Positions 9,998 to 21,846 are shown, counted from the stretch's first letter. The stretch: DNA of 64,000 bases from CBFDBF01 sp050304615 (GCA_050304615.1 JBNLDW010000011.1:124001-188000); one strand, 5' to 3'. Notes: a model not told the origin generated them from the sequence alone. Program-made: numbers and translations.

Positions 9998-10026
9998 TTG
10001 AAAAACCTCTTTCATCGCATTACATT
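9998..10026 (+). promoter_or_regulatory. Predicted sigma70 promoter for the LysM-dprA run
   Basis: TTGAAA at 9998 and TACATT at 10021, separated by 17 bases, lie about 75 bases before the LysM gene start in the AT-rich def/LysM intergenic region (9872-10098). The -35 matches 5 of 6 consensus bases and the -10 matches 4 of 6. No equally good promoter could be placed for def on the other strand. Confidence 0.4.
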
Positions 10027-10098
10027 TAGGGATCATATGCTCAATCTTGTAGATTGACTAAGGGCCCATCCGACAAATCGTACTGCAAAGGGATCGCT

Positions 10099-11148
10099 AT
10101 GCCAAAAACCAGATACAAGCTCACCGGCTTCCTGCTGGGCCTGATCTTCTCCTGCTCCGCCCTGGCGGCTGCGCCCGATCCGGTTGCACTCAATCCGGCC
10201 CACCCGGATCGACATACCGTAGTTAAGGGAGACACATTGTGGGATATTGCCGGTAAATTTCTGCAAAGCCCATGGCGGTGGCCCGATGTCTGGCACGTCA
10301 ATCCACAGATTGCGAATCCCCATCTAATCTACCCCGGGGATGTCATTGAGCTGGTCTATGTCGACGGCAAACCACAGTTACGCATGTCACGCAGTAAGAC
10401 AGTAAAGCTTTCGCCGCAAGTGCGGGAGTCTGCCCTACCCCCAGCCATCCCGACCATCCCGATCGATGCCATCTATCCCTTTCTCAACCGCCACAGTGTA
10501 TTGAGCAAGGGGGAGCTGGATGAGGCACCGTATGTGGTGGACTTCGCCACCGACCATCTACTCGGCAGCAAGGGCGTAACCCTATATGCCCGCTCCATTG
10601 AGACAGATGAGCAGACCAACTTCGATATCGTTCGCCCTGGCGACGCCTACAAGGACGCGGATACTGGCGAAATTCTCGGCTATGAGGCACTCGATATTGG
10701 CGGTGCAGAGCTGAAACGCACTGGCGATCCTGCCACCCTGATACCTAACCGTTCAGAGCAGGAGATTCAGGTTGGTGACCACCTGGTAGCAGTAACCAAG
10801 AACATCCCTCTGACGGAGTTCCATCCCAAGGCACCCGACTCTCAGGTCAATGGCAGTATTATTTCGGTACTGAATGGGGTAACCCAGATCGGACAGCACA
10901 ATGTGGTGGTGCTAGATCGCGGCAGCGAGGATGGCCTGCAGCCGGGTGATGTCCTGGCCGTCGACAACAAAGGTGAGGTCGTTCCGGACCATGTGACATC
11001 GGCCCCCAGAGACACGGTCAAACTACCAGATGAAGAGGCCGGCATATTGATGGTGTTTCGCACCTTCCCCCGGGTCAGCTTTGGACTGATACTACGCGCC
11101 TCCAGTCCATTACACGTACAGGACAGAGTACACAACCCTAATCCCTGA
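10099..11148 (+). CDS. Exported LysM-domain protein
   Basis: About 349 residues. A cleavable signal peptide (LTGFLLGLIFSCSALAAA) precedes a LysM peptidoglycan-binding domain (about residues 35-95: HTVVKGDTLWDIAGKFL then NPHLIYPGDVIEL). The rest of the protein is unrecognised but conserved in gene neighbourhood. A longer frame begins at 10054; the ATG at 10099 has an AAAGGGA ribosome site and starts the signal peptide correctly. The homologous gene sits between def and dprA in pseudomonads, so the arrangement is ancestral. Likely a periplasmic cell-wall-binding protein. Confidence 0.85.
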   Translation: MPKTRYKLTGFLLGLIFSCSALAAAPDPVALNPAHPDRHTVVKGDTLWDIAGKFLQSPWRWPDVWHVNPQIANPHLIYPGDVIELVYVDGKPQLRMSRSKTVKLSPQVRESALPPAIPTIPIDAIYPFLNRHSVLSKGELDEAPYVVDFATDHLLGSKGVTLYARSIETDEQTNFDIVRPGDAYKDADTGEILGYEALDIGGAELKRTGDPATLIPNRSEQEIQVGDHLVAVTKNIPLTEFHPKAPDSQVNGSIISVLNGVTQIGQHNVVVLDRGSEDGLQPGDVLAVDNKGEVVPDHVTSAPRDTVKLPDEEAGILMVFRTFPRVSFGLILRASSPLHVQDRVHNPNP

Positions 11149-11169
11149 CCACCACCAGAAGGCCCATAC

Positions 11170-12324
11170 ATGGACGAGGGGCATACCAGATCTCCACAGA
11201 CAGAGGGGCTACGGCAGTGGCTGGCGCTCCTGCATGCCCCTGGGGTGGGCAGCCGTAGTTTTAATTCTCTGCTGGAGCAGGTGGGAGAGCCGGACCAGCT
11301 TCTGCGTATGTCCCCATCTGAACTCGCCTCTCTGAAAATAAGCAGCCTTACAGTGAACTATCTACGCAACCCCGACTGGAGCGCAGTAGAACGGGACATG
11401 CAGTGGGCGGAACAGCCCAATAATCACCTGCTGACCCGACACGACCCACGTTACCCACCGCTGCTGGCAGCCATCCCCGACCCGCCGCCACTGCTGTTTC
11501 TACACGGCGATCCAGATATATTGCACCTACCTCAATTGGCCATAGTCGGCTCACGCAACCCCTCACGCTCCGGACGAGAGATCGCAACAGAGTTTGCCCG
11601 CCACCTGGTTACAGCCGGGCTGACCATAACCAGCGGCCTGGCCATCGGCATAGATGGCCGGGCCCACAGCGGCGCACTGGCAGCTGGCGGCATGACCATC
11701 GCGGTGACCGGAACCGGACTAGACCGGGTCTATCCCGCCAGTCAGCGAGAGCTGGCCCATAGCATCGCGGAGAGCGGCGCCCTGCTCTCCGAATTCCCTC
11801 CGGGGACACCACCACTAGCCAGCAATTTTCCCCGCCGCAACCGCATCATCAGTGGCCTGAGTGTCGGCACTCTGGTGGTAGAAGCGGCGCAACGTAGTGG
11901 CTCACTGATTACCGCCCGTCTGGCCCTGGAGCAGGGGCGTGAGGTCTTTGCCATCCCTGGCTCAATCCACAACCCCTTGGCCCGCGGCTGCCATGCGCTG
12001 ATCCGTCAAGGGGCCAAGCTGGTAGAGACCGCGGCCGATGTATTGGAAGAGCTGGGGGCCCTCCTCGGCACCCTGCATGAGGAGTCCATAACTATCCCCG
12101 TATGCACGACGCAAAATGGCATGGAATTAGATTCCGATTACCAACGGCTACTTGATTGTGTAGAATTCGACCCCATTACTGCGGATCAGCTTATAGCGCT
12201 TAGTGGATTGACCGCGGAGGCCGTTTCCTCCATGCTGTTGCTGCTTGAGCTGGAGGGTTATCTATCATCAGCGCCTGGTGGGCGCTACTGTCGTACCGGA
12301 AAAAGGTACCAACCTAAGGTCTAA
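11170..12324 (+). CDS. dprA: DNA-processing protein DprA (Smf)
   Basis: Binds incoming single-stranded DNA and loads RecA during transformation. The protein is 384 residues: a helix-hairpin-like N-terminal region (about 15-75), the Rossmann-like DprA core (about 80-300) with VGSRNPSRSG, TSGLAIGIDGRAH and FPRRNRIISGLS, and a C-terminal winged-helix domain (about 315-380). It follows the LysM gene by 21 bases and precedes smg by two, so an operon is likely. Presence of dprA alone does not show competence. Confidence 0.95.
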   Translation: MDEGHTRSPQTEGLRQWLALLHAPGVGSRSFNSLLEQVGEPDQLLRMSPSELASLKISSLTVNYLRNPDWSAVERDMQWAEQPNNHLLTRHDPRYPPLLAAIPDPPPLLFLHGDPDILHLPQLAIVGSRNPSRSGREIATEFARHLVTAGLTITSGLAIGIDGRAHSGALAAGGMTIAVTGTGLDRVYPASQRELAHSIAESGALLSEFPPGTPPLASNFPRRNRIISGLSVGTLVVEAAQRSGSLITARLALEQGREVFAIPGSIHNPLARGCHALIRQGAKLVETAADVLEELGALLGTLHEESITIPVCTTQNGMELDSDYQRLLDCVEFDPITADQLIALSGLTAEAVSSMLLLLELEGYLSSAPGGRYCRTGKRYQPKV

Positions 12325-12326
12325 AC

Positions 12327-12806
12327 ATGAATGAAAATGTAGTCGATATCCTGATATATCTATATGAGAACTATACGGATAGCGACCAACGCCAACCCTC
12401 CAGTCAGGCTGAACTGCAGGATGAACTAATGCACGTGGGATTCCCCGAGCAGGAGATAAAGCGGACGTTTAAATGGCTTGATGGCCTCGCCTCGCAGCAG
12501 CCAACCCATGGATCCAGCCCCAGCAATGCGGCGCAATCATTTCGGATATTTACCGACAAGGAACTCCTCCGGCTGGATGCCGATTGCCGCGGCCTGCTGC
12601 TATTCTTGGAGCGGCATGGCATCCTTGATCAGGCCAGTCGTGAGTTGGTGATTGAGCGCACCATCGCCCTGGATGATCCTCACATCGGTATCGAAGAGCT
12701 AAGATGGGTAGTGCTCATGGTACTCATGAATCAGCCTGGCCAGGAGGGTGCCTTCACCCAGATGGAAGATCTCATCTACAGCGAACAGCCCCGTCTCTTT
12801 CACTAG
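12327..12806 (+). CDS. smg: Smg family protein (DUF494)
   Basis: Protein of 159 residues matching the Smg/DUF494 family, starting MNENVVDILIYLYENY and ending near residue 155 with LIYSEQPRLFH. It is usually encoded immediately after dprA and before topA, as here. The molecular function is unestablished. It is helical, soluble and cytoplasmic by appearance. Confidence 0.9.
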   Translation: MNENVVDILIYLYENYTDSDQRQPSSQAELQDELMHVGFPEQEIKRTFKWLDGLASQQPTHGSSPSNAAQSFRIFTDKELLRLDADCRGLLLFLERHGILDQASRELVIERTIALDDPHIGIEELRWVVLMVLMNQPGQEGAFTQMEDLIYSEQPRLFH

Positions 12807-12826
12807 GCCGAACAGAACTAACAGCA

Positions 12827-15106
<2,280 letters not shown>

Positions 15107-15118
15107 CACCCAATATTG

Positions 15119-15134
15119 ACCCCGGATACGGGGT
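15119..15134. other. Perfect hairpin downstream of topA
   Basis: ACCCCG-GATA-CGGGGT, a 6-bp GC-rich stem with a tetraloop, lies 13 bases after the topA stop. No T-run follows on either strand, so it is not a standard intrinsic terminator. It could stabilise the mRNA end or be chance. Confidence 0.25.
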
Positions 15135-15222
15135 GAAAATAGATCATCTCTGCACCAAACCCTAAATACCTACTATCATTGAGAAAGATGAGTTGGAGAC
15201 ACCAACCTGGACAGGAGCGGTC

Positions 15223-16023
15223 ATGGGTAAAGAGAAGAAGCCAAAAAAGATCAACAAGAAGCGGTATGAAGAGGAGCTTTTCAAACTACAGCTGGAGCTG
15301 GTTAAGCTACAGGCCTGGATCCACCATAAGGGGCTAAAGGTGGTGGTGGTATTTGAGGGGCGAGACGCTGCCGGCAAGGGCGGCGTTATCAAACGGATTA
15401 CCCAACACCTCAATCCACGCATCTGCCGGGTAGCCGCGCTACCGGCACCAACTGAACGCGAGAAGACCCAGTGGTATTTTCAACGCTATGTACCCCATCT
15501 ACCTGCCAATGGTGAGATGGTGCTATTCGACCGCAGCTGGTACAACCGTGCCGGGGTAGAGAAGGTGATGGGCTTCTGCACCAATGAAGAGTACCGGGAG
15601 TTTTTGCGCTCCTGTCCAGAGTTTGAAAGGATGCTGGTTCGCTCCGGCATCATCCTGCTTAAATACTGGTTCTCGGTCTCAGATGAGGAACAGGAAAACC
15701 GTTTTCAGAGCCGTCTGGAGGAAGAGCACAAACGGTGGAAGCTGAGCCCAATGGATCTGCAGTCCCGTGCCCGCTGGGTTGATTACTCCAAGGCCAAAGA
15801 TCAGATGTTTGCCCATACCGATATCAAGCAGGCGCCCTGGTATGTAGTTAAGTCCGACATAAAAAAGCATGCTCGACTCAACTGCATCGCCCACCTACTA
15901 CAGCAAATCCCCTATGAGGATCTTACCCCTGAACCCATCGTCCTGCCGCAGAGAGAGGAGGGGGTGGGCTATGTCCGCCCTCCCATCTCTGACCAGACCT
16001 TTGTCCCCGACATCTATCCGTAG
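15223..16023 (+). CDS. ppk2: Polyphosphate kinase 2 (PPK2 family)
   Basis: Nucleotide (di)phosphate kinase using polyphosphate, about 266 residues, single-domain PPK2. Walker A is GRDAAGKGG, and the Walker B/lid region is VLFDRSWYNRAGVEKVMG. The family's QWYFQRYVPHLP and KYWFSVSDEEQ segments are present. The frame is open from 15193, but the ATG at 15223 is preceded by a clear AGGAG, so it is the preferred start. It is followed by a predicted intrinsic terminator, so it is probably a single-gene unit. The direction of catalysis (GTP or ATP formation against polyP synthesis) cannot be read here. Confidence 0.93.
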   Translation: MGKEKKPKKINKKRYEEELFKLQLELVKLQAWIHHKGLKVVVVFEGRDAAGKGGVIKRITQHLNPRICRVAALPAPTEREKTQWYFQRYVPHLPANGEMVLFDRSWYNRAGVEKVMGFCTNEEYREFLRSCPEFERMLVRSGIILLKYWFSVSDEEQENRFQSRLEEEHKRWKLSPMDLQSRARWVDYSKAKDQMFAHTDIKQAPWYVVKSDIKKHARLNCIAHLLQQIPYEDLTPEPIVLPQREEGVGYVRPPISDQTFVPDIYP

Positions 16024-16061
16024 GGCATATGGCAGTATGTAACCGAAGCTTACATGCACAT

Positions 16062-16087
16062 CGGGTCAACAACTGTTGGCCCGTTTT
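16062..16087 (+). terminator. Predicted intrinsic terminator after ppk2
   Basis: A stem of about 9 base pairs (CGGGTCAAC paired with GTTGGCCCG, one G-T wobble) is followed directly by TTTT. It lies 39 bases after the ppk2 stop. The remaining 225 bases up to the RND gene hold no recognisable gene. Confidence 0.6.
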
Positions 16088-16311
16088 CAATTTGCAGTTG
16101 GTAACAAAGATATAACTGGTATCTTCTGTAATCTATAGCTGGGCTGCCCCATTATGCCCTGGTGTAGCGACCTGCATACACTTCTGTCTACCCGACCCTA
16201 TCCTGCTCATGCCTCTGCTGGTAACATCTTGGCCCAGCATCTTGAGAGATCAGGTGATCTCATCCGTAACTGCGGAGCATTGTGAAGATGCATGCATAGC
16301 AGGGCAGCACG

Positions 16312-18621
16312 ATGCGGCGATGGCTTACTCAACAGGTACTAAACCACCCGATTTTGACAATCTTGTGCACTCTTGCCTTTGTGCTCATCGCCGCCTATGG
16401 GGCCCAAAAGCTGGTATTCAAAAGCGACTACCGCGTATTTTTTAGTGCTGAAAATCCGCAACTGACAGCATTTGAGGCGATGCAGAAGGTCTACAGCAAG
16501 AATGACAATATAGCCTTTGTAATCGCCCCCGCAGATGGCAAGGTGTTCACCCCCAAGACCCTGGAAGCGATCCGCAAACTAACCGAGCAGGCCTGGCAGA
16601 CACCGTTCTCCACTCGCGTTGACTCTATCACCAACTATCAGCACACCTACGCTGAAGGTGATGACCTTATTGTGGAAGATCTGATACTTGACCCAATGCG
16701 CATGGATCAGGCAGGGCTAGAGCACGCTCGACAGATTGCCCTTAACGAACCGTTGCTACTACATAAACTGATCTCAGCAAAGGCGCATGTAACGGTCGTT
16801 AATATTACGGTGCAACTACCTGGGGTAAATCTGGTAGAGGAGATTCCCCTGGTTGTCACAAAAGCGCGGGAGATGCGCAGGGCCTTTATCGCCGCGAACC
16901 CGGACATGAAGGTCTATCTCTCCGGCATGGTTATGATGAATAACAGCTTTGCCGAATCATCCCTGAAAGATAGCGCCACTCTGATCCCCATCATGTTTGG
17001 CATAGTGATCCTTACTATCAGCCTGTTCCTGCGCACTATCGCTGGCACCGTCTCGACTGTCACGGTCATTCTATTCAGCATCGCCGCCACCATGGGGCTG
17101 GCTGGCTGGAGTGGACTCTACCTCACCGGGCCATCGGCCGTCTCTCCCACCATGATCATGACGCTGGCGGTGGCGGATTGCGTCCATATCTTGAGCACCA
17201 TGTTTTACGAAATGCGTCACGGGGTAGAGAAACGCCAGGCACTCATGGATAGCCTGAGGATCAATTTCCAGCCTATCTTTCTGACCAGCCTGACTACCGC
17301 CATCGGCTTCTTGAGCATGAATTTTTCAGACTCCCCACCGTTCAGAGATCTGGGGAACATGGTTGCAACCGGTGTCATGCTGGCATTCCTGTTCTCCATT
17401 ACGCTATTCCCGGCCATCCTGATGCTGCTACCGTTGAAAGCCAAACCACATAAGGATGGAGGCGACCTGATGCAACGATTTGCGGAATGGATCATCAAAT
17501 ACCGCAAGACCCTGCTACCCACCACCATCGTTATCATGGCCTCGCTTATAGTGTTTGCCCCAAAAAATGTGCTTAACGATGACTTTGTAAAATACTTTGA
17601 TACCAGCGTGCCATTTCGTCAGGCCACAGACTTCATGCAGGACAACATATCCGGGATGACCACCATGGAGGTCTCTATAGATAGCGGCAACTCCAGTGGG
17701 ATCAACCATCCACAGTTCCTGTCCAAGCTGGAGGCGTTCGGACAATGGCTTCTCTCACAACCTGAGACAAACCATGTAAGCACTATTACTGACACGATCA
17801 AACGGCTGAACAAAACTATGCATGCCGACCAGCAAGCGTGGTACAAACTGCCTGCCAGCCAGGAGCTATCGGCCCAGTATCTACTGCTGTACGAGATGTC
17901 TTTGCCCTACGGGCTGGACCTTAATAACCAACTAAATGTGGACAAATCATCAACCAGGATCGTTGCCACCTTCGACAATCTTACCAGCACTGAACAGCTA
18001 GCTATGGAGCAGCGCATCATCGACTGGTTTGCGGCCAATGCCGCGGACTACAAGATTGACGTAGCCAGTCCGGCCCTGATGTTTGCCCATATAGGGCAAC
18101 GCAACATCATCAGCATGCTCAAAGGAACAACTATGGCCCTGCTGTTGATCTCCCTGCTGCTGGGGATTGCCCTCAAGTCACTCCGTTTTGGGCTTATCAG
18201 CCTGCTGCCAAACCTGGCACCAGCGGCGATCGGTTTTGGTGTATGGTATTTCATCAATGGCCAGGTGGGGCTCGCCCTATCTGTGGTAGCTGGCATGACC
18301 CTTGGTATAGTGGTAGATGATACCGTGCACTTTCTCAGTAAATACCTACATGCCCGTCGGGACAGAGGAGCGGATAGCCATGCCGCAGTCAGGTATGCAT
18401 TCAACAGCGTAGGCCGCGCACTCTGGATCACCACGCTGGTACTGGTAGCTGGCTTTATGGTGCTTGCCCAGTCCTCTTTTAAGGTAAACGCTGACACTGC
18501 CCTGCTTACTGCTGTTACAATCCTGATTGCACTGGCGGTAGACTTCCTGTTTCTACCGCCCCTGCTAATGCAGCTTGATACCCAAACCATGGGTACACCG
18601 GATGGAGTCAAAGATAGATGA
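16312..18621 (+). CDS. RND/MMPL-superfamily exporter
   Basis: Inner-membrane protein of 769 residues with two RND half-repeats. Each has one N-terminal helix, a large periplasmic domain (about 35-210 and about 420-600) and a five-helix bundle. The second bundle contains GMTLGIVVDDTVHFLSKYLHARR, and the first has the related MTLAVADCVHILSTMFYEM. The size and the D-D/H helix motifs fit the HpnN/MMPL type rather than AcrB. It overlaps the next gene by ATGA. Together with a LolA-like periplasmic protein and an outer-membrane barrel it probably moves a hydrophobic substrate towards the outer membrane; the substrate is unknown. Confidence 0.88.
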   Translation: MRRWLTQQVLNHPILTILCTLAFVLIAAYGAQKLVFKSDYRVFFSAENPQLTAFEAMQKVYSKNDNIAFVIAPADGKVFTPKTLEAIRKLTEQAWQTPFSTRVDSITNYQHTYAEGDDLIVEDLILDPMRMDQAGLEHARQIALNEPLLLHKLISAKAHVTVVNITVQLPGVNLVEEIPLVVTKAREMRRAFIAANPDMKVYLSGMVMMNNSFAESSLKDSATLIPIMFGIVILTISLFLRTIAGTVSTVTVILFSIAATMGLAGWSGLYLTGPSAVSPTMIMTLAVADCVHILSTMFYEMRHGVEKRQALMDSLRINFQPIFLTSLTTAIGFLSMNFSDSPPFRDLGNMVATGVMLAFLFSITLFPAILMLLPLKAKPHKDGGDLMQRFAEWIIKYRKTLLPTTIVIMASLIVFAPKNVLNDDFVKYFDTSVPFRQATDFMQDNISGMTTMEVSIDSGNSSGINHPQFLSKLEAFGQWLLSQPETNHVSTITDTIKRLNKTMHADQQAWYKLPASQELSAQYLLLYEMSLPYGLDLNNQLNVDKSSTRIVATFDNLTSTEQLAMEQRIIDWFAANAADYKIDVASPALMFAHIGQRNIISMLKGTTMALLLISLLLGIALKSLRFGLISLLPNLAPAAIGFGVWYFINGQVGLALSVVAGMTLGIVVDDTVHFLSKYLHARRDRGADSHAAVRYAFNSVGRALWITTLVLVAGFMVLAQSSFKVNADTALLTAVTILIALAVDFLFLPPLLMQLDTQTMGTPDGVKDR

Positions 18622-19421
18622 TGATAGTGAAACAACCGCTTAACCTGTGCATATCAATAGCCTTAGCCCTCATGGTTAGCAGCACTCCGCTGCTGGCTGA
18701 AACACCAGAGGAGAAAGGCCTGGCCATCTCGGAAGAGACTCAAAGGCACGACAGGGGCTGGCAGGATATGCTGACCGACATGGAGATGATCCTACGCAAC
18801 CAACAGGGGGAGGAGAGTCGGCGGGAAATCAGCATGAAGACGATAGAGGTCAAAGGCGATGGAGATAAAAGCCTCTCGGTTTTTCACAAACCCAACGATG
18901 TCAAAGGCACTGCCTTTCTCAGTTTCTCCCACACCGTGGGGGCAGATGATCAGTGGCTCTATCTACCGGCGTTAAAACGGGTCAAACGGATCGCTTCACG
19001 CAACAAATCCGGTCCCTTCATGGGATCAGAATTTGCCTATGAAGATCTCAGCTCCTTCGAGGTGGAAAAATACACCTACAAATATCTTAGGGATGAGTCA
19101 ATCAATGGGCTCGACAGCTTCGTGGTAGAGCAGTACCCGGTGGACGAACACTCCGGCTATACCCGCCGCATAGCCTGGATTGATAAGCTTGAGTATCGAG
19201 TACAGAAGGTCGAGTTCTACGATAGAAAGGACGCGCCTCTGAAGACCCTGACCTACCACGGCTACAAACAGTACCTCAATAAATTCTGGCGTCCCGATAT
19301 GATCAAGATGGTCAATCATCAAAGCGGCAAGAGTACTGATCTCAAGTGGCACAACTATCGGTTTCAGACCGGGCTCTCGGATAAGGATTTCAATAAGAAC
19401 ACCCTCAAACGGGCGCGCTAG
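18618..19421 (+). CDS. LolA-like outer-membrane lipoprotein-sorting protein
   Basis: Periplasmic protein of 267 residues. A signal peptide (ISIALALMVSSTPLLA) precedes a domain matching the family annotated as outer membrane lipoprotein-sorting protein: MKTIEVKGDGDKSL, FHKPNDVKGTAFLSFSH, DDQWLYLPALKRVKRI and FMGSEFAYEDLSS. These proteins have a LolA/LolB-like half-barrel and typically travel with RND exporters. Start and upstream stop overlap as ATGA, and the next gene follows in six bases, so this is one operon. Likely a periplasmic shuttle. Confidence 0.88.
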   Translation: MMIVKQPLNLCISIALALMVSSTPLLAETPEEKGLAISEETQRHDRGWQDMLTDMEMILRNQQGEESRREISMKTIEVKGDGDKSLSVFHKPNDVKGTAFLSFSHTVGADDQWLYLPALKRVKRIASRNKSGPFMGSEFAYEDLSSFEVEKYTYKYLRDESINGLDSFVVEQYPVDEHSGYTRRIAWIDKLEYRVQKVEFYDRKDAPLKTLTYHGYKQYLNKFWRPDMIKMVNHQSGKSTDLKWHNYRFQTGLSDKDFNKNTLKRAR

Positions 19422-19426
19422 ACGCT

Positions 19427-20620
19427 ATGCGCCGCTGCTCGGTAATCGCCATACTGCTGACCCTGTCGACTAGCGCAATGGGCGCAGCTACATTTGAGTC
19501 TAACGTCCGGGTAGGGGCAGAGCTGAGGCTATTCCAGCACGATCCCCTCTATCCCGATCAGCATGAATCATCCAACACCTCTATGATTTTTGAGCCAGAG
19601 CTGTTCTGGAAGTGGAATAGTGGAGATGACCGCCTGTTGTTCAAGCCCTTCCTCCGGCTTGATCGGCATGATTCGGAACGCACCCATGCCGATATACGCG
19701 AACTGCTCTGGATCCATGTAGATGAAGAGTGGGAACTCAAGGCCGGCCTTGGCCATGTCTTCTGGGGAGTAACGGAATTTCAGCACCTGGTTGACATCAT
19801 CAATCAGGATGATGCCGTCGAAGATATAGATGGTGAAGACAAACTGGGACAACCGATGATCGCTTTCTCTACTGTGAGAGATTGGGGCATAGTAGATTTG
19901 TTTATCCTCCCGGGGTTCAGAGAACGCACCTTCCCAGGGAGTGATGGTCGTCTACGCAGCGCGCTGGTGGTCGACACCGAGCAAACAAGATACCAATCTA
20001 CAGCGGAAGAGAGGCACACCGACTGGGCGCTACGCTGGAGCCATACAGTCGGTGACTATGACATTGGCCTATCCTGGTTTCACGGCACCAGCCGCGCACC
20101 ATTGCTACTACCAGGCGTGAACAGCAGTGGCGCCCCGGTTCTCATCCCCTACTATGAACAGATCGACCGGGCTGGTCTCGACCTGCAGGCCACCCTTGAT
20201 GCGTGGCTATTGAAGCTGGAGCTCATCTGGCAGGATGGCAGCGAACAGTACTGGGCGGCACAAGGCGGGGTTGAATACACCTATACCGGTATCTTCGAAT
20301 CCAGTGCTGATCTTGGTGTGCTGTTGGAGTATGGCTGGGATGATCGTGGCGCCTTCGGCGGGGCCATGAACCAGAATGACCTGTTTGCAGGTATCCGCCT
20401 CGCGCTAAACGATGCGCCCAGTAGCGAGCTGCTCGCTGGCATAGGCTACGATCTTGACCACCACAGCAAGATGTATGTGCTGGAGGCAAGTCGCCGTTTG
20501 GGTGCCAAATGGAAGGTCAGTCTGGATGCTAGATTCTTCTGTGACAGCAAGCCGGTACAGGCGATACACAACCTACGCCAGGATGATCACCTGCAGCTCA
20601 CTATGGAGTATTTTTTCTAG
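19427..20620 (+). CDS. Outer-membrane beta-barrel protein of the RND operon
   Basis: Protein of 397 residues with a signal peptide ending near TSAMGA, alternating polar/aromatic beta strands throughout and a C-terminal phenylalanine (LTMEYFF), the usual outer-membrane-protein end signal. There are few cysteines and no lipobox. It is encoded six bases behind the LolA-like gene and is best read as the outer-membrane component of the same pathway. It resembles the porin-like barrels encoded next to MMPL/LolA-like pairs. I do not recognise a specific named family with certainty. Confidence 0.75.
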   Translation: MRRCSVIAILLTLSTSAMGAATFESNVRVGAELRLFQHDPLYPDQHESSNTSMIFEPELFWKWNSGDDRLLFKPFLRLDRHDSERTHADIRELLWIHVDEEWELKAGLGHVFWGVTEFQHLVDIINQDDAVEDIDGEDKLGQPMIAFSTVRDWGIVDLFILPGFRERTFPGSDGRLRSALVVDTEQTRYQSTAEERHTDWALRWSHTVGDYDIGLSWFHGTSRAPLLLPGVNSSGAPVLIPYYEQIDRAGLDLQATLDAWLLKLELIWQDGSEQYWAAQGGVEYTYTGIFESSADLGVLLEYGWDDRGAFGGAMNQNDLFAGIRLALNDAPSSELLAGIGYDLDHHSKMYVLEASRRLGAKWKVSLDARFFCDSKPVQAIHNLRQDDHLQLTMEYFF

Positions 20621-20709
20621 CCCGCATATCACATAGCAAACCCGGTGGCCCGCAGGCCAAAAATCGGGTATCTTTCTACCCTTTCCAACTAGACAGAGTA
20701 AAGGGAAAT

Positions 20710-21213
20710 ATGAGCAAACCCTTTGTTGCCGTTTTGATGGGCTCCGATTCGGATCTGCCGGTGCTGCAAAACACTATCGATACGCTGCAGAAACTGGAGA
20801 TTCACTTCGAGGCGAAGATCACCTCAGCCCACCGTACCCCGGAGATAACCAACGCCTATGTAAAAGATGCGGATGAACGTGGCTGCGCCGTGTTTATTGC
20901 CGCCGCCGGTCTGGCCGCCCATCTGGCGGGGGCCGTAGCAGCCACCACCCTGAAGCCGGTGATCGGTATCCCGCTGGACACCGGCTCCATGCAGGGTATG
21001 GATGCATTGCTCTCCACGGTTATGATGCCCGGCGGCATCCCGGTGGCGACAGTCGCAGTAGGCAAGGCGGGGGCCACGAACGCGGCCTGGCTGGCCGCCC
21101 AGATCATGGCCCTGAGCGATCCAGAGCTGGCAGCGCGCATTCGTACAGAACGGCAGCGTAGTGCCGATGCCGTGATCGCCAAAGATGACAAGCTGCAGAC
21201 GGAATTACAGTAG
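20710..21213 (+). CDS. purE: N5-carboxyaminoimidazole ribonucleotide mutase PurE
   Basis: Purine biosynthesis: converts N5-CAIR to CAIR. The protein is 167 residues with LMGSDSDLPVL near the start, SAHRTPE and the AAAGLAAHLAGA loop, all signatures of class I PurE. A strong AAAGGGAA ribosome site precedes the ATG. The class I mutase needs PurK, which is often the next gene; purK is absent here and must lie elsewhere. The purE stop overlaps the following GTG start by one base. Confidence 0.96.
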   Translation: MSKPFVAVLMGSDSDLPVLQNTIDTLQKLEIHFEAKITSAHRTPEITNAYVKDADERGCAVFIAAAGLAAHLAGAVAATTLKPVIGIPLDTGSMQGMDALLSTVMMPGGIPVATVAVGKAGATNAAWLAAQIMALSDPELAARIRTERQRSADAVIAKDDKLQTELQ

Positions 21214-21767
21214 TGTCTCGTTGGCGGCTGCGTGAGGCTGCTCGCTGTGTAGCACAGGGTGGCGTCATCGCCTACCCCACCGAGGCAGTCTACGGTCTGG
21301 GCTGCGACCCCATGAACTGGTTTGCAGTAGAGCGTATCCTTGCGCTAAAGGGGCGTACTGCAGAGAAGGGGCTGATCTTGATCGCCGCCGATTTCCAGCA
21401 ACTACTCCCATATGTGGTGCCCCTAACAGAAACTGAGATGCGGCCGCTCCATGCCAGCTGGCCAGGACCTACTACCTGGCTGCTCCCCGCCAACCCAGAT
21501 AGTCCTCCCTGGCTGCAGGGCCAGCATGAGACCCTGGCAGTACGGGTGACGGCCCACCCGCTGGCGGCCGCCCTCTGCCGCGCCTGCGCCTCCCCCCTGG
21601 TGTCCACCAGCGCCAACCTGAGCGGCCAACCGGCGGCACGCAACGCCCTCCAGGTACGCACCAGACTGAGAGGCCAGGTGGATCTCATCCTGGCCGGGGA
21701 GGTTGGGACAGAGCGCAGCAGCAGCGCCATCCGCGATGCTGCCAGTGGCCGTACGATCCGCCCGTGA
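21213..21767 (+). CDS. tsaC: Threonylcarbamoyl-AMP synthase TsaC
   Basis: Makes threonylcarbamoyl-AMP for the t6A modification of ANN-decoding tRNAs. The protein is 184 residues of the YrdC/Sua5 fold: GGVIAYPTEAVYGLGCDP near the N terminus, KGRTAEKGLILIA, PGPTTWLLPA and the C-terminal STSANLSGQPAA. The length matches the short TsaC type without a Sua5 C-terminal domain. The start is GTG, overlapping the purE stop, so it is probably translationally coupled. Confidence 0.94.
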   Translation: MSRWRLREAARCVAQGGVIAYPTEAVYGLGCDPMNWFAVERILALKGRTAEKGLILIAADFQQLLPYVVPLTETEMRPLHASWPGPTTWLLPANPDSPPWLQGQHETLAVRVTAHPLAAALCRACASPLVSTSANLSGQPAARNALQVRTRLRGQVDLILAGEVGTERSSSAIRDAASGRTIRP

Positions 21768-21846
21768 CCACTACCATACTGGAAAAAAGCCTCCCTTAAA
21801 GGGATACTGGAAGCGGCAGCTTCAGCTTATATACGGAGTACCAGGA

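Noticed and set aside
12704..12826. Longer N terminus for topA
   Set aside because: It would overlap smg by 100 bases and add residues absent from topoisomerase I; the ATG at 12827 starts the conserved MNLVIVESPAKAK.
21703..21846. Longer start for the isochorismatase-like hydrolase
   Set aside because: It overlaps tsaC by 65 bases, the added residues match nothing in the family, and the ATG at 21847 has a ribosome site.
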